Below are positions 44,147-54,895 of a DNA stretch of 64,000 bases, piece by piece. The position numbers and the translations under genes were made by a program. How positions within the stretch are numbered: the first letter of the stretch is position 1; each line of letters begins with the position of its first letter. Source of the DNA: Ampelocalamus luodianensis (Eukaryota; Streptophyta; Magnoliopsida; Poales; Poaceae); NCBI GenBank assembly GCA_036346255.1, contig CM070618.1:58911655-58975654 (forward strand), written 5' to 3'. Below the pieces are notes generated by a model. That model worked only from the letters and a program-made list of their open reading frames with translations. It searched no databases and was not told the DNA's origin.

Positions 44147-45346
44147 ATACCGCGAGCACGGCCGACGGAGGCGGCGGCGGTGGGCCGGGCGCAGGATGGC
44201 CGAAGCCGGCGCTGGAGCCATGATACCAAAACCTAGGAGCAAAGAACGAAGAAAGAGAGAGAGAGGGAGAGGAAGAGGAAGAAATAGGATGAGAAGAAAG
44301 AAATGGGGAGTGAGGAGGGAGGAGAAGCCAGCGCCAAAAACAAATCATCAGGAGATGAAATGGAGATAGGAGAGAAGAAGCAAAGCAATAGGGAGCATGG
44401 GAACTGAGCTTGACCATGGCAAATAACAGGAGGAGAAAGAATGAAATGGGGAATAAGAGCCGGGAGCTGTATCGGCCGAGTGAATAGATAAAGGAGAGAG
44501 AAACCAGGCTCACTTACAAGTGGGCCCAAGTGCCAAAGACGCCACATCAGCAGCTGACCTGGTGAAATCGGACCACCCGGACACCACATCAGCAAAATCA
44601 CCGCACGAAATAGCCGGAGGGGTAGGTTATCCAGTTTTGCAACTTTAAGGTGTCAAAGGGCCGTTTTTTTAGTTTAGAAGGTTAGGTATCCGTATGCCGA
44701 TATTTGAGGGGGTAGAATGGACTTCTTCCGCACGAAAACACAATGACCAAGAGAGCAGGCCGAGCACGCTTGAACTAAGCTAGAACCAAGCAGAAGATAT
44801 GGAATAGGTTGAATACCAAATCAAAAAAGGAGGTCGAGAGGAAAAGCAAAGGGAGAGAAAAGGATAGACAACGAAGATCGGACGTTAAAAAAACTATAGA
44901 GAAAACTAGGAAAAAATAGTCGCGACAGTAGGAAAAAAAAATCCAGAATCACTATATCCACGAAAAGAAATCAAAAGCGAAGCATGCGGAACACAACAGG
45001 CATTTAAATATAGATGTAAATCCGAGAAATGTCGGAAGAAAACGCTGTATCTGTGCGCATATATATCGCTCTTTATACATTTATCTACAGGGAAACAAAT
45101 TAGGAAAGGCAGCCGAGAGGAAAAGCAAGGAGAGAGCAGGGCTCTCTTTAGAAGCTAAAAATGCACAATCATTATATTCACAGAAAGAAAGCGAAAGTAA
45201 TCACGCGGAACGCAACAGTCATCTAAACACATATGTAAATCCGATAAACCTCTGAGCAAAACGCTGTATCCGGGAGTAGATATGGCCCTCTTTATATATC
45301 TATTCACATAAACCCGATCCAGGAAAGGCGGTGCCAGACCCCCGGG
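44147..45346 (-). other. Unassigned insert; minus strand resembles a 5' UTR and first exon
   Basis: On the minus strand a CT-rich tract (about 44235-44330) is followed by ATG at 44221 and an open start MAPAPASAILRPAHRRRLRR before the Copia leader begins at 44146. Ala/Arg-rich starts like this occur in chloroplast transit peptides, so a captured host-gene fragment is possible, but TGGTATCATGGC at the same place could instead be a decayed primer site. Further up, 44834-45113 and 45114-45335 are an imperfect tandem repeat. Confidence 0.35.
44834..45335. repeat. Imperfect tandem duplication, units about 280 and 220 bp
   Basis: Both units share CGAGAGGAAAAGCAA, CACTATAT/CATTATAT-TC, GCGGAACRCAACAG, TGTAAATCCGA, AAACGCTGTATC and TTTATA-ATCTA blocks in the same order. 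The first has about 60 extra bases near 44880-44940. Confidence 0.7.
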
Positions 45347-48300
45347 TGTTGAATACCCGCAGATCTTATGTGTGTACCGTACTAGTCCCATGATCAATAG
45401 CTAGTACACATAATCACAACATTGGTATTCATATCCATACATTCACATGTGCAAAGTAAAGTAAAATGGTACTTAACTCAAGCGATTAAAGTTATTACAT
45501 TACTGGCCGACTGGCCAAATAAAAGCAAGTATCAACAGAGTAACAAAAATAGTAGCGCAAGTAAAAACAATAAAGGAAGATAAATTCTAACGGCATGCCC
45601 ATCCAAAATCCCGCAAGCAACTAACTAGAGACAAAGCCAAGATAGATCTGTCACTGAATCCTCCGGTTCCGGGTGCGAAGAACGTACCGTCGGGCGTCTG
45701 CTCATCCTCGAACTCTGAATCAATAATGTAAGCAAGATTGAGTACAATGCGTACTCAGCAAGACTTGCAGTGTATCACAAAATTTATATAAATACATGGC
45801 TAATCAAGAGGTAAGGCTCTATGCTACAAGTTATTTTGCATTAAGCAGCTTTTATTTGCAATATCAATATGTAGTACTTTGCAACGGAAGTTAAAACAAG
45901 CAGTTAAATAAATATAGGACAGTAAGTAAGTAATTAAATGAATAATAACAACAACTCGCAACACTCCTTGGCTGCGAGCAACAATTTATTTTTGGCCATA
46001 GACATGGCAGACAACTCAAATATAAATCACAAACCATTCCCTCATTTTCCAATAAAAATATTTTTGTGAAAACCAAAACTATACCCATTAAGTCTGCACC
46101 AAGCACGCTCATAATCGTGAGCAAAACTATTTAAATAGATTTACACCCTGCAGAGGTGTACAACTTTACCCACAACGCACGAATTCTCTAGTTTATTCGG
46201 CATCCGTCGATACCACCGCTCACTACCTTGACCCGGGTGAGAATCTCCCCCTATCTACTAGTGAGGTACACCTCTCACTCTTCTTAGAATATAATATAAC
46301 TCGCCCGTATCGAAAACTAGTTTTTGCATTTTTATTTTCATACAAAATAATAGAGGTACACCCCTCTGGATATTTTTCATAAATCTCCCAAATTCATGTT
46401 TATCATATTGTCCTTTTATAACTTTTAAGAAAAACTATCGCTCTAGTGAGCATTTGTGCGATATTTACACTCAAAACTCCCAACTTGACATTATATATTG
46501 TCTAACCCATAACCTAATGGCTACAATAGTAAGGTAATCAATATTTCAAGGGGATTCATGCATCAAATATGATTTACATCTACTGTTGACCCAATCATAG
46601 CAATTTTTCAAAAAACATACACACATGCATAATAGATTTTGTAAAAAGAAATACAATAAGTAAAATAGTAGGATCAACATGATCAAAGGGGGGTGTTTTC
46701 CTTTCTTTGGTTTCTTTGAAAGTGATACCGAAGGGTTGTCAAAATATTCGCTCGAACAAATGACGTCTAATCCAAAAGGAACCGAAAACGAATTAAATAA
46801 AGCAAAATAATTTCAACAGTAACCAAATTAAAATATTTTTGCATATTCAGGTATAGCATGATTTTAGATGAATTTATAAAAAATATTCATCTCATTTGGA
46901 GTTTTTATGCAAAAGTTATTAAGGCTTCAATTTGGTTCGGTTTGAAAATTCAGAAAATAGAAAAAGGAGAGATAATTCTCTTTCTGATAGGTGGGGTCCA
47001 CTGCACAGTGTTTCTTTTTTCTTTTTGATTTGTTTTCTATTTGGAAATACCCGAGTGAATGACAGGTGGTCCCATGTATTTTTTCTTTTCATTTATTTTT
47101 ATGAAGGAAATTCATTACTGACAAATGGGACCCATCTGTTAGTGACATGGTACACAGAATAGTGCACCGAGACGTTTACTATGCAATTTATTGCTTCGAG
47201 GCCCGTGTGTTAGTGAGTTACAAAGAATCAACCGATTTAATACTCCTTAATTTCTGTTCACGGGCCCATATGTTAGTGCAACACAATAGTAATTAAATCA
47301 GCACTAATTAATGCTTTGCCCTAATGATCGTGATTCTGCTAATTAATTGCACTGCTACAGTTACTGTTGGCTTCGAACAAAACAGAGGTGCTCTCGAGCG
47401 TTCCTTGCCATGCTCGTCGCCGGCGAGAGGGGGCACGACGGTGCCGGGTAAATCCCAAAATGGGTTCCCCCTCATCCTTACGCACCTGATAGTGCCGATG
47501 GAGATGGCCGGGATGGCCCATGACGGCGTCGCAACGAGGTTTGGTGGTGGCGGTGCTACGACAAATACATAAACGACAAGGGAATGGCGCCGTTGGATAA
47601 CTAGTGCATGCATGAGCTTCTATGAGGCACTAGGAACTCACCGGAAGCAATGAGGGGTGTTGGGGAAGGACGGAGGATGGCCGGCGACGATGACCGAGGT
47701 AGCGGCGAGGTAGGCAACGTGGCGATGATGACCTAAGCTAAAAGAAGAGTAAAGGATGGTTGGAGAAGCTCAAGATGGTTGAGGGGGTGCTCCGAGAGGG
47801 AAGAATTGGAGAGGAGCTCATTGTGCCAGAATTGGGGAAGAAAGGGGTAGTTTCGGCTGGAGACGAAGAAGGAGGAGGTTTCAGCGAGTTCTTACAGACA
47901 AAAGGTAAAATCAATATGGGGAAAATGTCCAGGCACTCTAGAACACGTGATGACGCATGTGGCAGGGAGAGGGGTTCAATGGAGTGTCGGTGGCATGGTG
48001 GCGGCACGGCGGTCAACACTGAAGTTTGTGTTTCCTTCATCGTTTCACTCGGTGAAAAGGGGAAGGAAGGAGAGGAATGGCCTGGGGAGGTAGAGCAAGG
48101 GCTCTAGGTGGCTTTAATAGGCGATGAGGTAGAGAACTCGTGAGGAGTCGAGTGAATCCCGGTGGTGTTGCGCTCGGGTACGTGATGCACGGCATGGGCG
48201 ACGCAGAGTGGGTGAATGACGTGACCGGGGCAGGTAAGGGCGCGGGCGATGAGGGCGAGGAAAGGAAACCGGGGCGCTGGTCAAAGCTAGTGGGCAAAGT

Positions 48301-48445
48301 GGGTAGTGCGGCATGGGTGAGTGGACGTGTGCTGGCGAGGGCGAGTGGAGGTGGAAGATGGAGTCTGCGCGTGGATAGGTTAGGGTTTTTGGGTTTATAG
48401 GCTAAGGTTTTGCTGAATTTTTATGCCGAGCAAACAAAGTCAAAA
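45347..48445 (-). repeat. Long Ty3-type LTR E (minus strand), 5' limit uncertain
   Basis: Minus strand has the usual layout of large grass chromovirus LTRs: a TATA-like CTATTAAAGCC (48110-48120), a GC-rich Pro/Ser-coding-like stretch (47300-48100) with CCGGTGAGTTCC (about 47630-47645), the block GTTGATCCTACTATTTTACTTATTG near 46680, the GTGGGTAAAGTTGTACACC box (46155-46174), and an end GGTATTCAACA at 45347. Its minus-strand start is not visible; it abuts Copia leader at 48446. No internal region, so a solo or truncated LTR. Confidence 0.6.
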
Positions 48446-49727
48446 AGATACTCACACTAAATTCCATATCCCTCTTATGACATTTAGTGATTCAAGACCC
48501 ACATTGAGTTAATCTACTAGTGAGCTTTGGCATCACTGCTAGAAGATTAGTGCAAATGGTAAACAACCCTTTGCTAATCATATCTCTATATGACTCTTGT
48601 TGTTGAGCGGCATCTCTATGCACCGACGCCCAACCCTATACCCCAAGGTCCATAACCGTTATGATGACCTTGTCATGTTAAACCAATGCAATGCGTGTAA
48701 GTGTCTGATACAAACCCATCTAGTCAAGGAGAGTTAATGACACTCTGCTTTAGCAAGACCTATCATTAAAATACATGACTTTGGATGGTGCAGCATATTG
48801 GGAGGGCATCAATTTAGCTTAATATTATATGAGGGAATTTTACTTTTACCATGTTAAAAACCATCTAATGATAAAACATGATCAAATAACATGACAGGAA
48901 TAAACATTGATAATCAAATTAAACTGTGAAATAGTATGACCTTTAACATGACGATCTCCATCACTATGCTTCCTGTCTTCCAACCTTATTGCTTGAAGTC
49001 TCCGACCGCATTCATCTACTAAGCAATTACTCCTAAGAGCTAGTAATGAATTACATATGATAACATCAAGCATCACATGTCGATACGTAGACCGTTATAC
49101 AATAATATGTAGCTCGATAGCTATCTCACAGCATGACACGCAGGCCATGAAAATCCATTCATGCATCACATACACAATGGGCCATACTATTTGTATCAAT
49201 CCCTACAAAAACGAGTTATGCATAGAATCCAATTATCTGGGGTGACATGAACACATACTACTAAATAACGCTGCAACGACGACGGCGATCCCGCTAGCCA
49301 GTTAGTGGGCGAGGCTCTAAGGGGCAGCGCCCCTCTTGGAAAATTTTTCCGAAACATGAATCTTATTCACATAACCGAGCCTTGGAAATCATCGGATCAT
49401 TCAAATTAACCCTATCCCGAACCAATCTGGTCACTTTGTCTTGATATGACCATGCATCGCGGCACACTCCGATGGCGAATTCGACCGTAGGAGTATCATG
49501 CAAGGCGATCAAAAACAAGTCGAGTAAATCATCTGGTGCTCTTAACTTATTCCTCTTGGAAAACCCATCTACTACTGCCGAAACCCGATCGATCTTATCG
49601 ACCAGTGCCTAGATCGTTCCATCCATATCAACCGATCTAGGTTATCGGACCAAACCGATAATAGATCCAATATACTACGCCACATATCCGAGATATGCGA
49701 TCGAACTAGATAAAAACAATGCGAGAT
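48446..49727 (-). repeat. Copia leader, copy next to the primer binding site
   Basis: 48446-49656 repeats 42945-44146; 49657-49727 connects it to the primer binding site, so this copy is the original leader start. No coding sequence. Confidence 0.75.
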
Positions 49728-49739
49728 GGCTCGATACCA
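49728..49739 (-). other. Primer binding site of Copia
   Basis: Minus strand TGGTATCGAGCC, one base missing from TGGTATCAGAGCC (initiator methionine tRNA), just past the LTR end CCCAACG. Confidence 0.75.
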
Positions 49740-49740
49740 C

Positions 49741-51472
49741 CGTTGGGATACGGGTAGGCTACGCTAGCAACAATTCAAAAATTCTAGCACGTGAACGGGA
49801 TGCAAAGCAAGTAGATGATCACGATTGTTACCACCGGATGCACAGGCGTGGAAGAAAAGTTGGAGCGACCTAGTCCAACAAAGAGCGCGTCGATGCAGTG
49901 GTTGTAGTCGATCGTCCAGCATCCTCGCGAGTCGATCGTCTCCTCCAGTAGCCAATCTAGTTCCTTTCTAAGATCGTAGATCGTCCTCAAGTGCAATAGC
50001 TACCGCAGTAATGGTGCACTTCTATGGTATCCACCGTCCAGTAGGAACGTCGTCCGCCGGTGTGCTAGCACCAAGTCGCACGGGAAGGCTCTCTCAAGAA
50101 GATGGCGGCTAGGGTTTGGAGCAACTCACGTCAACTCTTGATGTGTGTCTCCTCTATTTTTCCATGCCGCCAACAGTCTAAAGCATCTCCTTATATAGTG
50201 CCCGTGACGGATCCTATCCGAACATGTTTGACGAATCGTATCCGTACTGGTTTGTTCCAACTCGTTAAGTGTGTGACCCGTTAGGTTTATGTGTAGTTCG
50301 GTAGTGACATGGAAACACCTTTCCGATCACGAGTCGTAGTGGTACCTAGGAGGATATAACGATTCCCGAATACACACAATTTATATCAGACGAACCTTAA
50401 TGCAATATGATCTATGACCAGGTCCTTATCACTTACGACCAGCTCGTATCTAGTCACGACTAGTCCATATTAAGCTCGTAACTCCTTACGACCAGCTCGT
50501 AACTCCTTACGACCAGTTAGTACTTAACTACGACCAGTTTGCAACTGCTTATGACCAGTTGGTGATTATGTTCGAGCATATGTTCGATCAGCCTACGACT
50601 TGTTCGCATCTCCATACGACCATTTACGACTAGCTCGAAACTATGTTTGACTAGTCTATGACTTGTTCGCATCTCCATACGACAAGTCTATATCTGGTCA
50701 AACTTAATGACCTGCTTGTGTATTCTCTCATTGCCTCACGATATCTGGTTGAACTCCAGGTGAGATGTTGTGTCATCCATGGACTGTTCAATACTTTCTC
50801 AATCAAGTGTCAGATAACTTCATATGGTCGAGCTCTTCGACCACTAGTGGTATGGTCATGCACTTTCTTTATACGATCACATCGAGGGGCCCAGAGATAT
50901 CTCTCCTGTTATGTTAGGAGAGGCAAATCCCATATCCGACCAGTCACATTCCTCCGTATGTTTCATAGCATACCTGAAAGCTACCTTTATAACTACACAG
51001 TTATGGAATAGCGTTTGGCAACCCCTAAGAGTGCTATTACACATGCAAGAAACTATACTGATCTCAGGTCTAAGGATTAAACATCATATTTGCTTGAGAC
51101 CAACTAATGACACATAGTATCATAACAATCTCAACAGTGTCTTAAGGTGGGTCAATCCAACACCATATTCTCTAACATGTGTCAACATTATTGATTCGAT
51201 ATCCCTATATCCATGACCGGTGAAATATGACCATCAATCAATACATATGCTGGTCGTAGAGTCACTAGTGTTCCGTCTAGTGACATTTGACCAAGGATAC
51301 ATTTAGAATGACATCATCATAAGTTAAAAGAGTTTCACCAATAAGTCACATATTCGTTAATCTTCATAACTGATGATTCGTTCAAGAAACAGAATAACAC
51401 TTATTCAATAAAACATAAACATAAATATGATATCATCATCTCCTTAATTGTCTCTAGGGTATATCTCCAACA
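49741..51472 (-). repeat. Copia 5' LTR
   Basis: 1,732 bp. Minus strand starts TGTTGGAGATATACCC and ends CGTATCCCAACG. TATA box CTATATAAG at 50190-50198 (minus). Its U3 holds many TACGACCAG/CTGGTCGTA motifs (50405-50700), including two copies of the 62-bp module. U5 contains an open stretch on the minus strand (49784-49996) not known to encode anything. It aligns with 33382-34209 and 3221-3556. Confidence 0.9.
50190..50198 (-). promoter_or_regulatory. TATA box of Copia 5' LTR
   Basis: CTATATAAG on the minus strand, about 450 bp from the LTR end; transcription of Copia would start near 50160. Confidence 0.65.
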
Positions 51473-52939
51473 CAAGTACCATCCCACCCCACACCATTTC
51501 TTCTCCCCCCATCAGAACTCACTTCTAGTCACTCCCAAGTAAGCACTTTTGTACATGTTCATTTCTCTACCTTATCTCCTTCCGATCTCAATCTTAAACC
51601 AAAAATCTCTCTATGTACATGTTCATTTCTCTACCTTCTCTCCTTCCGATCTCAATCTTAAACCGAAAATTTATCTATGCATGTTTCACCAACGTGTTCC
51701 TCATCACCTAAGCATCCCATTTCTCCAATTAGATTTTGCATGCAAGGTCATTTGAGTGATTTGAAGAAGAGGGAGGAAGAACAACAGTGGACTGTGTGCA
51801 CTGTCTACATCGTCATTGTCTTGCGGCCAAGAAGAAGAAGGCAAGGCGTAGGGGCATGGCATGGCCGAGCTGGCCAGTGGGCTGGCCGGTACCAGTGGTG
51901 TCGGCAAGACTGGCCGACGACGAAGAACGAAAACCTGGAAGACGAAACAGGGGAGTGTTCTTTCGCAAGCTGTGTCGGAAAGGGAGAACGAATTCCGTGA
52001 AGACTAAGCGAATGCGAGTTCGATGGCAAGGGAAGTGGGTAGGGAAGCATAACAACGAAACACACGCAGGAAACGTTGGTGTACCAGGAGAACAACCCCA
52101 CGCCACCAACACCAATCAACGCTCGGGCCAAACAGTGATCTGACCCACCCGCCAGCGGGAGCAACACACTCGACCGAGAAGGAAACAACGAACAACAACG
52201 TGGACGCGCTGGGCGCTCGCCGATTCTAGGCGCTATAAAGAGAGGGATATACGTCCAATGATCACACCATCTGCACCTTGGGAGAGTGGGACCAAGAAAG
52301 GAAAATTTGGGAGTTTTGTTGTTGCCTTGACTTTCCAATTGACGAGTTCGCCACGCCCAGACTATCCCTAATTCAATGTAAGCCGCTTACTGAAAGAGCA
52401 GTGGCATTAGCGTTACTAGCCCATCTCTTTAACTATGTCACGGAGACGGGGACATCGCCATCTACCAAGCATTGTCTGATCCTACTACTAGCAAGCACCT
52501 GTCTCTCATACTTGTAAAGACTTGCATCGCTCACAGATACAAATTTTCTGATTTTAGGCCAATTCGTCTACAACTTAAGAAAAAAAATGAAACTACTACG
52601 TTGTTCAACACATGTACAAAGATAGTTCGTCTCTCTTTTATCAATTACAACATGTTCTACCCCCAGTCCATACCAATGCCAACAGTCCGGCACCAGTACC
52701 TCTCATAGCTAAGTTCAATCTGACACTATGAAAATGAAGATCACCTATCTGTTGATAGCCACTAAACAGCAACTAAAAAGTGTAAAAAAATGACGGTATC
52801 ACTGAATTCCAGATTTATCTATCACACCATTCCAAACATCCAATTCAAACAAACTAAGCCATCAGTGTGAAGCACCAACTGGCAATGCAGCAGCACCGGA
52901 TCCACTCACCACTACGAAATGGGCGACGACGGCTTGAAG
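51473..52939. other. Unassigned sequence right of Copia
   Basis: 51551-51614 and 51615-51674 are a 64-bp tandem duplication (TACATGTTCATTTCTCTACC...). 51570-51785 resembles 1995-2150, so both are one dispersed repeat. A minus-strand frame of 177 codons (51805-52338) has no recognisable domain. 52340-52870 is of moderate GC with no gene recognised; its minus strand has a genic-intron look but no supporting exon. Confidence 0.4.
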
Positions 52940-53129
52940 TGGAACCGACGGATGTCGAGACCCCCTTCACGGTGCGGCGGGAGACAATGCTGGCGGAGGT
53001 CGGGATCTATCCTCCCCAGTCAGTGTCCGTAACGGTGGCGGGACGGGGAGAGCTAAGCTCGAGGAGGCGTGCCACCTCTCTCGGTGACGGAGGAAGGAAG
53101 GAGGCGGCGCGCGCTGGATTCCTCTCGGC
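52940..53129. repeat. GC-rich tandem repeat, unit 1
   Basis: Unit of about 180 bp ending CTGGATTCCTCTCGGC. Shares ACGGGGAGAGCTA, GAGGAAGGAAGG and TTGGATTCCTCTC blocks with units at 54543-54720 and 54721-54895. The miniature LTR element sits at its junction with unit 2. Confidence 0.65.
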
Positions 53130-53496
53130 TGTTGGAACTGCTCCCGGAAAGAACACCTGGATGCACGCACACGAACACTTTGGAACGCAGAGAAAGGAAG
53201 AAGAACACGTAAAGCACAAATATTTTTTGGTGCTGCTCAACTTCAACAGATTTTCTTTTTCTTCTTTTATTTATACTAGTAAATAACAAGTAACTTACAA
53301 GCAATTAATAGCTCTAATGCACTACTAATAACTCCATGCATAGAATGTGCCCACTAGTCTCTTTGTTTCTAGTTATTAGTATCCACTAGTCTTCTTGTCT
53401 CTAGTTATTAGTATCCACTAGTGTGCTGTTTCTAGTCACTAGTCTGCCGCTTTCTAGTCACATGCAAAACCAATTAAGTCAAGATTATAGTTAACA
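53130..53496 (-). repeat. 3' LTR of miniature element
   Basis: 367 bp; aligns with 54201-54537 with small gaps in TCTAGTTATTAGTATCCACT-type repeats. About 90% alike by eye. Confidence 0.85.
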
Positions 53497-53764
53497 ATTT
53501 TTCCCTAATCTTGACATTTCTTACTTCATAAACTGAAGTCCGATCTCCTGATGCATCTCTAAGGAGTTTTGCCTTCGTCTTGTTGACCATGTCACCGGTA
53601 ACACAACTTACCGACGTATTTTGCTTCTACCTCAGCTCCGATTATCTTTCGCCGGTAACACAACTAGACGGCGACGGAGATTCTCACTAGAGCTTACACA
53701 CATGAGAATTTGGACACACCTACAAGAACTCATGTGCACAAACATGTATCATGCACTGACTCAC

Positions 53765-54043
53765 CTACATGCATGACCATGACACAAATATACGCACGTA
53801 TGTAACACACCTCCTACGTGCACAAAGAAATAAATGACACATGCAACACTCCTCGCCTCTCGCAAGTGCTACGCGACACCGCTTCGCTTCACTCACATCG
53901 CCGCTGCCGCGCTTCACATGCACCAAGGCGGCGAGGTTGTTGGACGCCTCGCATACCGCATCACGCGAGGCCTCGCGCACCTTGATGCACTCGTACTCAT
54001 TCCACGCCCATTTCACCTCCTTCGACACCGGTACTATGGTCAT
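53765..54043 (-). CDS. Open frame inside the miniature element
   Basis: 92 codons: MTIVPVSKEVKWAWNEYEC, then REASRDAVCEASNNLAALVHVKRG and a Cys-rich end CCMCHLFLCARRRC. It lies on the element's sense strand, about 150 bp after the primer site, and the GC-rich start could be a captured host-gene fragment. I recognise no family. It could be chance, as the other strand is open too (53841-54350). Confidence 0.3.
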   Translation of the reverse strand: MTIVPVSKEVKWAWNEYECIKVREASRDAVCEASNNLAALVHVKRGSGDVSEAKRCRVALARGEECCMCHLFLCARRRCVTYVRIFVSWSCM

Positions 54044-54186
54044 CGCCGACGACGCTGTGCAAGAAGACCGCCGCCGCCGCCTCGCTAGTCGCCGCGTCTC
54101 CGCTGCGCTCCACGCTGCACCACCGGCGCCGCGTCGTGCCCTGCCGCCGGCGTCACCGGGTGGGCACTCTTCTCACATTGAACCTC

Positions 54187-54198
54187 GCTCTGATACTA
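54187..54198 (-). other. Primer binding site of miniature element
   Basis: Minus strand TAGTATCAGAGC, one change from the methionine-tRNA site TGGTATCAGAGC, two bases from the 5' LTR. Confidence 0.8.
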
Positions 54199-54200
54199 AT

Positions 54201-54537
54201 TGTTGGAACTACTCCTGGAAAGAACACCTGGACGCACGCACACGAACACTTTGGAACGCAGAGAAAGAAAGAAGAACACGCAAGACACAAATATTTTTTG
54301 GTTCTCCTCAACTTCAACAGTTTTTTCTTTTCTTCTCTTATTTATACTAGCAAATAACAAGTAACTTACAAGCAACTAATAGCTCTAATGCACTACTAGT
54401 AACTCCATGCATAAAATGTGCCCACTAGTACTGCTGTTTCTAATCATTAGTATCCACTAGTGCTGCTGTTTCTAGTCACTAGTGCTGCCATTTCTAGTCA
54501 TATGCGAAAACCAATTAAGTCAAGATTATAGCTAACA
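54201..54537 (-). repeat. 5' LTR of miniature element
   Basis: 337 bp; minus strand begins TGTTAGCTATAATC and ends GAGTAGTTCCAACA. Followed by TCGGC. Confidence 0.85.
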
Positions 54538-54895
54538 TCGGCGATGGGGCAGTGCTGGCAGGGGCCGAGAACTAGCCTCTCCTGTCGGCAGTCGGGACAG
54601 CGGTAGGACGGGGAGAGCTAGCCTCGGGGTGCCCCGTCGGTAGTAGCCATGACTGGGAGGATGAGTAGCGGCAGGCAACGCATGGAGGAAGGAAGGGGGG
54701 GCGTTGGATTCCTCTCAGCAGTGGGGCAGTGCCAGTGGGGGCGAGAACTAGCCTCTCCCGTCGGCGGCCGGGACGGCGACAGGACGAGGAGAGCTAGCCT
54801 CGGGGTGCCCCGTCGGTGGCGGCCATGACCGGGAGGAAGAGTAGCAGTAGGCGAAGCGCGGAGGAAAAAGAAGGGGGCGGCTCTGGCTCTGGCAG
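54538..54895. repeat. GC-rich tandem repeat, units 2 and 3
   Basis: Two units of about 178 bp, each with GGGGCAGTG, GAGAACTAGCCTCTCC, GAGAGCTAGCCTCGGGGTGC and CATGAC-GGGAGGA blocks. The first unit is left of the miniature element. Open frames on the minus strand (54618-54926) are Pro/Ser/Arg-rich and follow from base composition. Confidence 0.7.

Larger units (their letters stand above)
3221..51472 (-). mobile_element. Outer Ty1/Copia retrotransposon holding the nested cluster
   Basis: Minus-strand Copia element. Seen: a 5' LTR (49741-51472) followed on the minus strand by a primer binding site, leader, gag, protease, integrase, reverse transcriptase, a polypurine tract (34210-34221) and the U3 of a 3' LTR (33382-34209). 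The missing U5 end of that LTR appears at 3221-3556 in the correct orientation. LTR ends are TGTTGG...CCAACA. CAAG flanks both outer ends (3217-3220 and 51473-51476), a possible 4-bp target duplication. About 524 bp of the 3' LTR (equivalent to 50117-50640) are missing at the break. That 3221-3556 belongs to this element and not to another Copia copy is inference. Confidence 0.6.
53130..54537 (-). mobile_element. Miniature LTR retrotransposon (TRIM-like), minus strand
   Basis: 1,408 bp with perfect 5-bp duplication TCGGC (53125-53129 and 54538-54542). LTRs 53130-53496 and 54201-54537, ends TGTTGGAA/TTAACA read on the plus strand. Primer binding site TAGTATCAGAGC (minus, 54187-54198) beside the right-hand LTR and a purine run GGGAAAAAT beside the left-hand one fix the minus orientation. 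Internal region about 700 bp, too small for pol. Non-autonomous; the tRNA-methionine site and LTR ends suggest Copia. Confidence 0.9.

Noticed and set aside
42945..49656. The 1.2-kb direct repeats as an LTR pair of one element
   Set aside because: Ends are not TG...CA, no duplication, and one copy joins the Copia primer binding site, so Copia leader is the better reading.
51805..52338. 177-codon minus-strand open frame
   Set aside because: Ser/Pro/Arg-rich, no domain, overlaps open frames in other phases; base composition explains it.
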